Assembly: GCA_031769625.1 (NCBI GenBank)
Contig: JAUIMM010000135.1
Coordinates: 8,607,501-8,671,500 of the forward strand
DNA from: Taudactylus pleione
Taxonomy: Eukaryota > Chordata > Amphibia > Anura > Myobatrachidae
DNA length: 64,000 nt
Reading direction: 5' to 3'
Position 1 is the first letter of the stretch; each line of letters starts with the position of its first letter. The translations under genes were made by a program, and so were the position numbers. Shown here in pieces: positions 13,901 to 29,921 of this stretch. The notes under the pieces are model-generated. The model did not search any database, was not told the origin of the DNA, and worked only from the letters and a program-made list of their open reading frames with translations.

Positions 13901-15401
13901 ACACTCTAACATACATTCTAACATTCTAATATACATTCTAACATTCTAATATACATTTTAACATACATTATAACATTCTAATATACATCCTAATATCCAT
14001 TATAACATAATAACATACATTATAAATTTCTAATATACATTCTAACATCCATTATAACATTTTATCATACATTATAACAATCCAATATACATTCCAACAT
14101 CCATTATAACATTCTAACATACATTATAACAATCAAAAATACATTCTAACATCCATTATAACATTCTAACATACATAATAACATTCTAACATACATTCTA
14201 ACATTCTAATATACATTCTAACATCCATAATAACATTCTAACATACATGCTAACATTCTTCTCTACATTCTAACATTCTAATATACATTCTAACATCCAT
14301 TATAACATTCTAACATCCATTCTAACATTCTAATATACATTCTAACATCAATTATAACATTCTAACATCCATTTTAATATTCTAATATACTTTCTAACAT
14401 CCATTATAATATTCTAACATCCATTATAACATTCTAACATCCATTATAACATTCTAATATACATTCTAACATGCATTCTCACATACTTTATAACATTCTA
14501 TTATACATTATAGCATCCATTATAACATTCTAACATCCATTCTAACATTCTAACATACATTATAACAATCTAATATACATTCTAACATCCATTATAACAT
14601 TCTAACATACATTATAACATTCTAATATACATTCTAACATCCATTATAACATTCTAACATCCATAATAACATTCTAACATTCTAATATACATTCTAACAT
14701 CCATTATAACATTCTAACATACATTCTAACATTCTAATATACATTCTAAAGTCAATTATAACATTCTAACATCCATTTTAACATTCTAATATACATTATA
14801 ACATCCATTATAACATTCTAACATACATTATAACATGGTAACATACATTATAACATTCTAATATACATTCTTACCTCCATTATAACATTCTAACATACAT
14901 TATAACAATCTAAAATACATTCTAACATCCATTATAACATTCTAACATACATTATAACAATCTAATATACATTCTAACATCCATTATAACATTCTAACAT
15001 ACATTATAACATTCTAATATACATTCTAACATCCATTATAACATTCTAACATCCATAATAACATTCTAACATTCTAATATACATTCTAACATCCATTATA
15101 ACATTCTAACATACATTCTAACATTCTAATATACATTCTAAGTTACATTATAACATTTTAACATACATTATAACTTTCTAATATACATTCTAACATCCAA
15201 TATAACATTCTAACATCCATAATAACATTCTAACATACATTATAACATTCTAATATACATTCTAACATCCATTATAACATTCTAACATACATTATAACAA
15301 TCGAATATACATTCTAACATCCATTATAACATTCTAACATACATTATAACATTCTAATATACATTCTAACATCCATTATAACATTATAACATCCATAATA
15401 A

Positions 15402-18400
15402 CGTTCTAACATACATTCTAACATTCTAATATACATTCTAACTTCCATTCTAACATTCTAACATACATTCTAACATTCTAATATACATTCTAACATCCAT
15501 TATAACATTCTAACATACATTATATCATTCAAATATACATTATAACATCCATTATAACATTTTAACATACATTATAACAATCTAATATACATTCTAACAT
15601 CCATTATAACATTCTAACATACATTATATCATTCTAATATACATTTTAACATCCATTATAACATTCTAACAAACATTATAACTTTCTAATATACATTGTA
15701 ACATACAATATAACATTCTAAAATCCATAATAACATTCTAACATACATTCTAACATTCTAATATACTTTCTAACATCCATTATAACATTCTAACATACAT
15801 TATAACTTTCTAATATACATTCTAACATCCATTATAACATTCTAACAAACATTCTAACATTCTAATATACATTCTAAAATCAATTATAACATTCTATCAT
15901 CCATTTTAACATTCTAATATACATTATAACATCCACTATAATATTCTAACATCCATTATAACATTATAACATCCATAATAATTTTCTAATATACATTCTA
16001 ACATCCATTATAACATTCTAACATACATTATAACATTCTTATATACATTCTAACATGCATTCTAACATACATTAAAACATTCTAATATACATTATAACAT
16101 CCATTATAACATTCTAACATCCATTCTAAAATTCTAATATACATTATAACATCCATTATAACATTCTAACATCCATTGTAACATTCTAACATACATTATA
16201 ACAATCTAATATACATTCTAACATTATAATATACATTTTAACATACATTATAACATTCTAATATACATCCTAATATCCATTAAAACATAATAACATACAT
16301 TATAACAATCCAATATACATTCTAACATCCATTATAACATTCTAACATACATTATAACATGGTAACATACATTATAACATTCTAATATACATTCTAACAT
16401 CCATTATAACATTCTAACATACATTATAACATTAAAAAATACATTCTAACATCCATTATAACATTCTAACATACATTCTAACATTCTAATATACATTCTA
16501 ACATCCATTATAACATTCTAACATACATTATATCATTCAAATATACATTATAACATCCATTATAACATTTTAACATACATTATAACAATCTAATATACAT
16601 TCTAACATCCATTATAACATTCTAACATACATTATATCATTCTAATATACATTTTAACATCCATTATAACATTCTAACAAACATTATAACTTTCTAATAT
16701 ACATTCTAACATACAATATAACATTCTAACATCCATAATAACATTCTAACATACATTCTAACATTCTAATATACTTTCTAACATCCATTATAACATTCTA
16801 ACATACATTATAACTTTCTAATATACATTCTAACATCCATTATAACATTCTAACAAACATTCTAACATTCTAATATACATTCTAAAATCAATTATAACAT
16901 TCTATCATCCATTTTAACATTCTAATATACATTATAACATCCACTATAATATTCTAACATCCATTTATAACATTATAACATCCATAATAATTTTCTAATA
17001 TACATTCTAACATCCATTATAACATTCTAACATACATTATAACATTCTTATATACATTCTAACATGCATTCTAACATACATTAAAACATTCTAATATACA
17101 TTATAACATCCATTATAACATTCTAACATCCATTCTAAAATTCTAATATACATTATAACATCCATTATAACATTCTAACATCCATTGTAACATTCTAACA
17201 TACATTATAACAATCTAATATACATTCTAACATTATAATATACATTTTAACATACATTATAACATTCTAATATACATCCTAATATCCATTAAAACATAAT
17301 AACATACATTATAACAATCCAATATACATTCTAACATCCATTATAACATTCTAACATACATTATAACATGGTAACATACATTATAACATTCTAATATACA
17401 TTCTAACATCCATTATAACATTCTAACATACATTATAACATTAAAAAATACATTCTAACATCCATTATAACATTCTAACATACATAATAACATTCTAACA
17501 TACATTCTAACATTCTAATATACATTCTAACATCCATAATAACATTCTAACATACATGCTAACATTTTAACATACATTCTAACATTCTAATATACATTTT
17601 AACATCCATTATAACATTCTAACATCCATTCTAACATTCTAATATACATTCTAACATCAATTATAACATTCTAACATCCACTTTAATGTTCTAATATACA
17701 TTCTAACATCCATTATAATATTCTAACATCCATTATAACATTCTAACACCCAATATAACATTCTAATATACATTCTAACATGCATTCTAACATACATTAT
17801 AACATTCTAATATACATTATAGCATCCATTCTAACATTCTAACATCCATTCTAACATTCTAATATACATTATAACATCCAATATAACATTGTAACATGCA
17901 TTACAACATTCTAATATACATTCTAATATCCATTATAACATTCGAACATGCAATATAACATTCTAACATACATTATAACAATCTAATATACATTACAACA
18001 TCCATTATAACATTCTAACATACATTATAACATTCTAATATACATTCTAATATCCATTCTAACATATACCATACATTATAACAATCTAATATACATTCCA
18101 ACATCCATTATAACATTTTAATATACATTTTAACATTCTAATATACATACTAACATCCATTATAACATTCTATCATACATTATAACATTCTAGTATACAT
18201 TATAACATCTATTATAACATTCTAATATACATTCTAATATCCGTTATAACATTCTAACATACATTATAACAATATAATATACATTCTAACATCCATTATA
18301 ACATATATCATACATTATAACAATCTAATATACATTCTAACATCCATTATAACATTCTAACATACATTATAACATTCTAACATACATTATTACATTCTAA

Positions 18401-18888
18401 TATACATTCTAACATCCATTATAACATACTAACATACATTATAACAATCGAATATACATTCTAACATCCATTATAACATTCTAACATACATTATAACATT
18501 CTAATATACATTCTAACATCCATTATAACATTCTAACATCCATAATAACATTCTAACATTCTAATATACATTCTAACATCCATTATAACATTCTAACATA
18601 CATTCTAACATTCTAATATACATTCTAAGTTCCATTATAACATTTTAACATACATTATAACTTTCTAATATACATTCTAACATCCAATATAACATTCTAA
18701 CATCCATAATAACATTCTAACATACATTATAACATTCTAATATACATTCTAACATCCATTATAACATTCTAACATACATTATAACAATCGAATATACATT
18801 CTAACATCCATTATAACATTCTAACATACATTATAACATTCTAATATACATTCTAACATCCATTATAACATTATAACATCCATAATAA
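15402..18888 (+). repeat. Type 1 higher-order unit enlarged by a 1,008-bp duplication (block II)
   Basis: AACGTTC markers at 15402 and 18889 are 3,487 bp apart, which is 2,478 plus 1,009 bp. GG markers are at 16361 and 17370. The first part matches 2796-3870 of block I (offset 12,606 bp), and the part after about 17486 resumes the normal order. Confidence 0.75.
15469..17485 (+). repeat. 1,008-bp tandem duplication, second copy with one extra T
   Basis: Copy 1 is about 15469-16476 and copy 2 about 16477-17485. TATATCATTCAA is at 15521 and 16529 (1,008 bp apart), while the downstream GG marker is at 16361 and 17370 (1,009 bp). The extra base is a T in CATCCATTTATAAC near 16963. The duplication is missing from the corresponding places in block I (2.9-3.9 kb) and block III (27.5-28.5 kb), so it arose in block II after those copies separated. 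Confidence 0.8.
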
Positions 18889-21280
18889 CGTTCTAACATA
18901 CATTCTAACATTCTAATATACATTCTAACTTCCATTATAACATTCTAACATATATTCTAACATTCTAATATACATTCTAAAATCATTTATAACATTGTAA
19001 CATCCTTTTTAACATTCTAGTATACATTCTAACATCCATTATAACATTCTAACATACATTATAACATTCTAATATACATTCTAACATCCATTATAACATT
19101 TTAACATACATTATAACAATCTAATATACATTCTAACATCCATTATAACATTCGAACATACATTATATCATTCTAATATACATTATAACATCCATTATAA
19201 CATTCTAACAAACATTATAACTTTCTAATATACATTCTAACATACAATATAACATTCTAACATCCATAATAACATTCTAACATACATTCTAACATTCTAT
19301 TATACTTTCTAACATCCATTATAACATTCTAACATACATTATAACTTTCTAATATACATTCTAACATCCATTATAACATTCTAACAAACATTCTAACATT
19401 CTAATATACATTCTAAAATCAATTATAACATTCTATCATCCATTTTAACATTCTAATATACATTATAACATCCACTATAATATTCTAACATCCATTATAA
19501 CATTATAACATCCATAAAAATTTTCTAGTATACATTCTAACATCCATTATAACATTCTAACATACATTATAACATTCTTATATACATTCTAACATGCTTT
19601 CTAACATACATTATAACATTCTAATATACATTATAACATCCATTATAACATTCTAACATCCATTCTAAAATTCTAATATACATTATAACATCCATTATAA
19701 CATTCTAACATCCATTGTAACATTCTAACATACATTATAACAATCTAATATACATTCTAACATTATAATATACATTTTAACATACATTATAACATTCTAA
19801 TATACATCCTAATATCCATTATAACATAATAACATACATTATAACAATCCAATATACATTCTAACATCCATTATAACATTCTAACATACATTATAACATG
19901 GTAACATACATTATAACATTCTAATATACATTCTAACATCCATTATAACATTCTAACATACATTATAACATTAAAAAATACATTCTAACATCCATTATAA
20001 CATTCTAACATACATAATAACATTCTAACATACATTCTAACATTCTAATATACATTCTAACATCCATAATAACATTCTAACATACATGCTAACATTTTAA
20101 CATACATTCTAACATTCTAATATACATTTTAACATCCATTATAACATTCTAACATCCATTCTAACATTCTAATATACATTCTAACATCAATTATAACATT
20201 CTAACATCCACTTTAATGTTCTAATATACATTCTAACATCCATTATAATATTCTAACATCCATTATAACATTCTAACACCCAATATAACATTCTAATATA
20301 CATTCTAACATGCATTCTAACATACATTATAACATTCTAATATACATTATAGCATCCATTCTAACATTCTAACATCCATTCTAACATTCTAATATACATT
20401 ATAACATCCAATATAACATTGTAACATGCATTACAACATTCTAATATACATTCTAATATCCATTATAACATTCGAACATGCAATATAACATTCTAACATA
20501 CATTATAACAATCTAATATACATTACAACATCCATTATAACATTCTAACATACATTATAACATTCTAATATACATTCTAATATCCATTCTAACATATACC
20601 ATACATTATAACAATCTAATATACATTCCAACATCCATTATAACATTTTAATATACATTTTAACATTCTAATATACATACTAACATCCATTATAACATTC
20701 TATCATACATTATAACATTCTAGTATACATTATAACATCTATTATAACATTCTAATATACATTCTAATATCCGTTATAACATTCTAACATACATTATAAC
20801 AATATAATATACATTCTAACATCCATTATAACATATACCATACATTATAACAATCTAATATACATTCTAACATCCATTATAACATTCTAACATACATTAT
20901 AACATTCTAACATACATTATTAAATTCTAATATACATTCTAACATCCATTATAACATACTAACATACATTATAACAATCGAATATACATTCTAACATCCA
21001 TTATAACATTCTAACATACATTATAACATTCTAATATACATTCTAACATCCATTATAACATTCTAACATCCATAATAACATTCTAACATACATTCTAACA
21101 TTCTAAAATACATTCTAACATCCATTATAACATTCTAACATACATTCTAACATTCTAATATACATTCTAAAATCAATTATAACATTCTAACATCCATTTT
21201 AACATTCTAATATACATTACAACATCCATTATAACATTCTAACATACATTATAACATTCTAACATACATTATAACATTCT
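18889..21280 (+). repeat. Type 3 higher-order unit (block II)
   Basis: Begins at AACGTTC (18889), has CATGG 1,011 bp inside (GG at 19900) and carries the type 3 signs TCCATAAAAATTTTC with TCTAGTATAC near 19515-19535 and CATGCTTTC near 19594. It matches block III 32452-34843 at an offset of 13,563 bp. No AACGTTC marker closes it; the sequence passes into a different series near 21.3 kb. Confidence 0.7.
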
Positions 21281-24200
21281 AATATACATTCTAACATCCA
21301 TTATAACATTTTAACATACATTATAACAATCTAATATACATTCTAACATCCATTATAACATTCTAACATACAATATAACATTCTAATATACATTCTAACT
21401 TCCATTCTAACATTCTAACATACATTATAACTTTCTAATATACATTCTAACATACAATATAACATTCTAACATCCATAATAACATTCTAACATACATTCT
21501 AACATTCTAATATACATTCTAACATCCATTATAACATTCTAACTTACATTATAACTTTCTAATATACATTCAAACATCCATTATAACATTCTAACATACA
21601 TTATAACAATCTAATATACATTCTAACATCCATTTTAACATTCTAACATACATTATAACATTCTAATATACATTCTAACATCCATTATAACATTCTAACA
21701 TCCATAATAACATTCTAACATACATTCTAACATTCTAATATACATTCTAACTTCCAATATAACATTCTAACATACATTCTAACATTCTAATATACATTCT
21801 AACATCCATTATAACATTCTAACATACATTCTAACATTCTAATATACATTCTAAAATCAATTATAATATTCTAACATCCATTTTAACATTCTAATATACA
21901 TTATAACATCCACTATAATATTATAACATCCATTATAACATTATAGCATCCATTATAACATTCTAATATACATTCTAACATCCATTATAACATTCTAACA
22001 TACATTATAACATTCTAATATACATTCTAACATGCATTCTAACATACATTATAACATTCTAATATACATTATAACATCCAATATAACATTCTAACATCCA
22101 TTCTAAAATTCTAATATACATTATAACATCCATTATAACATTCTAACATCCATTGTAACATTCTACCATACATTATAAAACTCTAATATACACTCTAACA
22201 TTCTAATATACATTTTAACATACATTATAACATTCTAATATACATCCTAATATCCATAATAACATAATAACATACATTATAACATTCTAATATACATTCT
22301 AACATCCATTATAACATTCTATCATACATTATAACAATCCAATATACATACTAACATCCATTATAACATTCTAACAAACATTATACCATGGTAACATACA
22401 TTATAACATTCTAATATACATTCTAACATCCATTATAACATTCTAACATACATTATAACAATCAAAAATACATACTAACATCGATTATAACATTCTAACA
22501 TACATAATAACATTCTAACATACATGCTAACATTCTTCTCTACATTCTAACATTCTAATATACATTCTAACATCCATTATAACATTCTAACATCCATTCT
22601 AACATTCTAATATACATTCTAACATCAATTATAACATTCTAACATCCATTTTAATATTCTAATATACATTCTAACATCCATTATAATATTCTAACATCCA
22701 TTATAACATTCTAACATCCATTATAACATTCTAATATACATTCTAACATGCATTCTAACATACATTATAACATTCTAATATACATTATAGCATCCATTAT
22801 AACATTCTAACATCCATTCTAACATTCTAATATACATTATAACATCCAATATAACATTCTAACATGCATTACAACATTCTAATATACATTCTAATATCCA
22901 TTATAACATTCTAACATACAATATAACATTCTAACATACATTATAACAATCTAATATACATTACAACATCCATTATAACATTCTAACATACATTATTTCA
23001 TTCTAATATACATTCTAATATCCATTCTAACATTCTAACATACATTATTACATTCTAATATACATTCTAACATCCATTATAACATATACCATACATTATA
23101 ACAATCTAATATACATTCTAACATCCATTATAACATTCTAACATACATTATAACATTCTAATATACATTCTAATATCCATTATAATATTCTAACATACAT
23201 TATAACATTCTAATATACATTTTAACATCCATTATAACATATACCATACATTATAACAATCTAACATATTTTCTAACATCCATTATAACATTCTAACATC
23301 CATTTTAATATTCTAATATACATTCTAACATCCATTATAACATTCTATCATACATTATAACATTCTAGTATACATTATAACATCCAATATAACATTTTAA
23401 CATCCATAATAACATTCTAACATACATTCTAACATTCTAATATACATTCTAACATCCATAATAACATTCTAACATACATTCTAACTTCTAATATACATTC
23501 TAACATCCATTATAACATTCTAACATCCATTTTAACATTCTAATATACATTATAACATCCATTAAAACATTCTAACATACATTATAACAAGGTATCATAC
23601 ATTATAACATTCTAATATACATTCTAACATCCATTATAACATTCTAACATCCATAATAACATTCTAACATACATTCTAACATTCTAATATACATTCTAAC
23701 ATCCATTATAACATTCTAACATACATTCTAACATACATTATAACATTCTAATATACATTTTAACATCCATTATAACATTTTAACATACATTATAGCAATC
23801 TAATATACATTCTAACATCCATTATAACATTCTAACATACATTATAACATTCTAATATACATTCTAACATCCATTATAACATTCTAACAAACATTATAAC
23901 TTTCTAATATACATTCTAACATTCAATATAACATTCTAACATCCATAATAACATTCTAACATACATTCTAACATTCTAATACACATTCTAACATCCATTA
24001 TAACATTCTAACATACATTATAACTTTCTAATATACATTCTAACATCCATTATAACATTCTAACAAACATTCTAACATTCTAATATACATTCTAAAATCA
24101 ATTATAACATTCTATCATCCATTTTAACATTCTAATATACATTATAACATCCACTATAATATTCTAACATCCATTATAACATTATAACATCCATTATAAC

Positions 24201-25050
24201 TTTCTAATATACATTCTAACATCCATTATAACATTCTAACATACATTATAACATTCTAATATACATTCTAACATGCATTCTAACATACATTATAACATTC
24301 TAATATACATTATAACATCCATTATAACATTCTAACATCCATTCTAAAATTCTAATATAAATTATAACATCCATTATAACATTCTAACATCCATTGTAAC
24401 ATTCTAACATACATTATAACATTCTAATATACATTCTAACATTATAATATACATTTTAACATACATTATAACATTTTAATATACATCCTAATATCCATTC
24501 TAACATAATAACATACATTATAACAATCCAATATACATTCTAACATCCATTATAACATTCTAACATACATTATAACATGGTAACATACATTATAACATTC
24601 TAATATACATTCTAACATCCATTATAACATTCTAACATACATATTAACATTCTAACATACATTCTAACATTCTAATATACATTCTAACATCCATAATAAC
24701 ATTCTAAAATACATGCTAACATTCTAATATACATTCTAACATCAATTATAACATTCTAACATCCATTTTAATATTCTAATATACATTCTAACATCCATTA
24801 TAATATTCTAACATCCATTATAACATTCTAACATCCAATATAACATTCTAATATACATTCTAACATGCATTCTAACATACATTATAAAATTCTAATATAC
24901 ATTATAGCATCCATTCTAACATTCTAACATCCATTCTAACATTCTATTACACATTATAACATCCAATATAACATTCTAACATGCATTACAACATTCTAAT
25001 ATACATTCTAATATCCATTATAACATTCGAACATGCAATATAACATTCTA
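21281..25050 (+). repeat. Block II tail with a divergent series of sub-types
   Basis: GG markers here are atypical: ATTATACCATGG (22390), AACAAGGTATC (23591) and the normal CATGG (24579). CTTCTCTAC is at 22534. A one-base-short CTAACTTCTAATATAC is near 23484. The whole stretch is repeated at 34844-38617 with a constant offset of 13,563 bp. No 300-bp part of it holds anything except satellite units. Confidence 0.7.
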
Positions 25051-25300
25051 ACATCCATTGTAACACTCTAACATACATTCTAACATTCTAATATACATTC
25101 TAACATTCTAATATACATTTTAACATACATTATAACATTCTAATATACATCCTAATATCCATTATAACATAATAACATACATTATAAATTTCTAATATAC
25201 ATTCTAACATCCATTATAACATTTTATCATACATTATAACAATCCAATATACATTCCAACATCCATTATAACATTCTAACATACATTATAACAATCAAAA

Positions 25301-27060
25301 ATACATTCTAACATCCATTATAACATTCTAACATACATAATAACATTCTAACATACATTCTAACATTCTAATATACATTCTAACATCCATAATAACATTC
25401 TAACATACATGCTAACATTCTTCTCTACATTCTAACATTCTAATATACATTCTAACATCCATTATAACATTCTAACATCCATTCTAACATTCTAATATAC
25501 ATTCTAACATCAATTATAACATTCTAACATCCATTTTAATATTCTAATATACTTTCTAACATCCATTATAATATTCTAACATCCATTATAACATTCTAAC
25601 ATCCATTATAACATTCTAATATACATTCTAACATGCATTCTCACATACTTTATAACATTCTATTATACATTATAGCATCCATTATAACATTCTAACATCC
25701 ATTCTAACATTCTAACATACATTATAACAATCTAATATACATTCTAACATCCATTATAACATTCTAACATACATTATAACATTCTAATATACATTCTAAC
25801 ATCCATTATAACATTCTAACATCCATAATAACATTCTAACATTCTAATATACATTCTAACATCCATTATAACATTCTAACATACATTCTAACATTCTAAT
25901 ATACATTCTAAAGTCAATTATAACATTCTAACATCCATTTTAACATTCTAATATACATTATAACATCCATTATAACATTCTAACATACATTATAACATGG
26001 TAACATACATTATAACATTCTAATATACATTCTTACCTCCATTATAACATTCTAACATACATTATAACAATCTAAAATACATTCTAACATCCATTATAAC
26101 ATTCTAACATACATTATAACAATCTAATATACATTCTAACATCCATTATAACATTCTAACATACATTATAACATTCTAATATACATTCTAACATCCATTA
26201 TAACATTCTAACATACATAATAACATTCTAACATACATTCTAACATTCTAATATACATTCTAACATCCATAATAACATTCTAACATACATGCTAACATTC
26301 TTCTCTACATTCTAACATTCTAATATACATTCTAACATCCATTATAACATTCTAACATCCATTCTAACATTCTAATATACATTCTAACATCAATTATAAC
26401 ATTCTAACATCCATTTTAATATTCTAATATACTTTCTAACATCCATTATAATATTCTAACATCCATTATAACATTCTAACATCCATTATAACATTCTAAT
26501 ATACATTCTAACATGCATTCTCACATACTTTATAACATTCTATTATACATTATAGCATCCATTATAACATTCTAACATCCATTCTAACATTCTAACATAC
26601 ATTATAACAATCTAATATACATTCTAACATCCATTATAACATTCTAACATACATTATAACATTCTAATATACATTCTAACATCCATTATAACATTCTAAC
26701 ATCCATAATAACATTCTAACATTCTAATATACATTCTAACATCCATTATAACATTCTAACATACATTCTAACATTCTAATATACATTCTAAAGTCAATTA
26801 TAACATTCTAACATCCATTTTAACATTCTAATATACATTATAACATCCATTATAACATTCTAACATACATTATAACATGGTAACATACATTATAACATTC
26901 TAATATACATTCTTACCTCCATTATAACATTCTAACATACATTATAACAATCTAAAATACATTCTAACATCCATTATAACATTCTAACATACATTATAAC
27001 AATCTAATATACATTCTAACATCCATTATAACATTCTAACATACATTATAACATTCTAAT
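25301..27060 (+). repeat. 880-bp tandem duplication with identical copies
   Basis: Copies are 25301-26180 and 26181-27060. Reading line against line, I found no difference over the 880 bp. Markers CTTCTCTAC (25419 and 26299), CATGCATTCTCAC and the GG marker (25999 and 26879) all repeat at exactly 880 bp. Blocks I and II have this segment once (about 14.14-15.02 kb in block II). The first copy abuts ACAATCAAAA upstream, the second abuts ACATTCTAAT, which marks the junction at 26180/26181. 880 is 17 x 52 minus 4. Confidence 0.88.
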
Positions 27061-27443
27061 ATACATTCTAACATCCATTATAACATTCTAACATCCATAA
27101 TAACATTCTAACATTCTAATATACATTCTAACATCCATTATAACATTCTAACATACATTCTAACATTCTAATATACATTCTAAGTTACATTATAACATTT
27201 TAACATACATTATAACTTTCTAATATACATTCTAACATCCAATATAACATTCTAACATCCATAATAACATTCTAACATACATTATAACATTCTAATATAC
27301 ATTCTAACATCCATTATAACATTCTAACATACATTATAACAATCGAATATACATTCTAACATCCATTATAACATTCTAACATACATTATAACATTCTAAT
27401 ATACATTCTAACATCCATTATAACATTATAACATCCATAATAA

Positions 27444-29921
27444 CGTTCTAACATACATTCTAACATTCTAATATACATTCTAACTTCCATTCTAACATTC
27501 TAACATACATTCTAACATTCTAATATACATTCTAACATCCATTATAACATTCTAACATACATTATATCATTCAAATATACATTATAACATCCATTATAAC
27601 ATTTTAACATACATTATAACAATCTAATATACATTCTAACATCCATTATAACATTCTAACATACATTATATCATTCTAATATACATTTTAACATCCATTA
27701 TAACATTCTAACAAACATTATAACTTTCTAATATACATTCTAACATACAATATAACATTCTAACATCCATAATAACATTCTAACATACATTCTAACATTC
27801 TAATATACTTTCTAACATCCATTATAACATTCTAACATACATTATAACTTTCTAATATACATTCTAACATCCATTATAACATTCTAACAAACATTCTAAC
27901 ATTCTAATATACATTCTAAAATCAATTATAACATTCTATCATCCATTTTAACATTCTAATATACATTATAACATCCACTATAATATTCTAACATCCATTA
28001 TAACATTATAACATCCATAATAATTTTCTAATATACATTCTAACATCCATTATAACATTCTAACATACATTATAACATTCTTATATACATTCTAACATGC
28101 ATTCTAACATACATTAAAACATTCTAATATACATTATAACATCCATTATAACATTCTAACATCCATTCTAAAATTCTAATATACATTATAACATCCATTA
28201 TAACATTCTAACATCCATTGTAACATTCTAACATACATTATAACAATCTAATATACATTCTAACATTATAATATACATTTTAACATACATTATAACATTC
28301 TAATATACATCCTAATATCCATTAAAACATAATAACATACATTATAACAATCCAATATACATTCTAACATCCATTATAACATTCTAACATACATTATAAC
28401 ATGGTAACATACATTATAACATTCTAATATACATTCTAACATCCATTATAACATTCTAACATACATTATAACATTAAAAAATACATTCTAACATCCATTA
28501 TAACATTCTAACATACATAATAACATTCTAACATACATTCTAACATTCTAATATACATTCTAACATCCATAATAACATTCTAACATACATGCTAACATTT
28601 TAACATACATTCTAACATTCTAATATACATTTTAACATCCATTATAACATTCTAACATCCATTCTAACATTCTAATATACATTCTAACATCAATTATAAC
28701 ATTCTAACATCCACTTTAATGTTCTAATATACATTCTAACATCCATTATAATATTCTAACATCCATTATAACATTCTAACACCCAATATAACATTCTAAT
28801 ATACATTCTAACATGCATTCTAACATACATTATAACATTCTAATATACATTATAGCATCCATTCTAACATTCTAACATCCATTCTAACATTCTAATATAC
28901 ATTATAACATCCAATATAACATTGTAACATGCATTACAACATTCTAATATACATTCTAATATCCATTATAACATTCGAACATGCAATATAACATTCTAAC
29001 ATACATTATAACAATCTAATATACATTACAACATCCATTATAACATTCTAACATACATTATAACATTCTAATATACATTCTAATATCCATTCTAACATAT
29101 ACCATACATTATAACAATCTAATATACATTCCAACATCCATTATAACATTTTAATATACATTTTAACATTCTAATATACATACTAACATCCATTATAACA
29201 TTCTATCATACATTATAACATTCTAGTATACATTATAACATCTATTATAACATTCTAATATACATTCTAATATCCGTTATAACATTCTAACATACATTAT
29301 AACAATATAATATACATTCTAACATCCATTATAACATATATCATACATTATAACAATCTAATATACATTCTAACATCCATTATAACATTCTAACATACAT
29401 TATAACATTCTAACATACATTATTACATTCTAATATACATTCTAACATCCATTATAACATACTAACATACATTATAACAATCGAATATACATTCTAACAT
29501 CCATTATAACATTCTAACATACATTATAACATTCTAATATACATTCTAACATCCATTATAACATTCTAACATCCATAATAACATTCTAACATTCTAATAT
29601 ACATTCTAACATCCATTATAACATTCTAACATACATTCTAACATTCTAATATACATTCTAAGTTCCATTATAACATTTTAACATACATTATAACTTTCTA
29701 ATATACATTCTAACATCCAATATAACATTCTAACATCCATAATAACATTCTAACATACATTATAACATTCTAATATACATTCTAACATCCATTATAACAT
29801 TCTAACATACATTATAACAATCGAATATACATTCTAACATCCATTATAACATTCTAACATACATTATAACATTCTAATATACATTCTAACATCCATTATA
29901 ACATTATAACATCCATAATAA
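27444..29921 (+). repeat. Type 1 higher-order unit (block III)
   Basis: AACGTTC markers at 27444 and 29922 are 2,478 bp apart, the same as 2796-5273 in block I. GG is at 28403, 959 bp inside. It has TCCATAATAATTTTC near 28013 and CATGCATTC with ACATTAAAAC near 28098-28120. It is the single-copy state lacking the block II 1,008-bp duplication. Confidence 0.75.

Larger units (their letters stand above)
12711..25050 (+). repeat. Large block II, homologous to blocks I and III
   Basis: Offset to block I is 12,710 bp for 12711-13880, then 12,606 bp for 13881 to about 16476 (CTTCTCTAC at 14257 against 1651; GG marker at 14837 and 16361 against 2231 and 3755). After a local 1,008-bp duplication the offset is 13,615 bp (17370 against 3755, 19900 against 6285). 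From about 20.8 kb it follows the 8.5-10.0 kb part of block I at an offset of 11,249 bp. It lacks the 1,243-bp subfamily and instead continues at 21.3-25.05 kb into a segment found again in block III. Confidence 0.8.
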
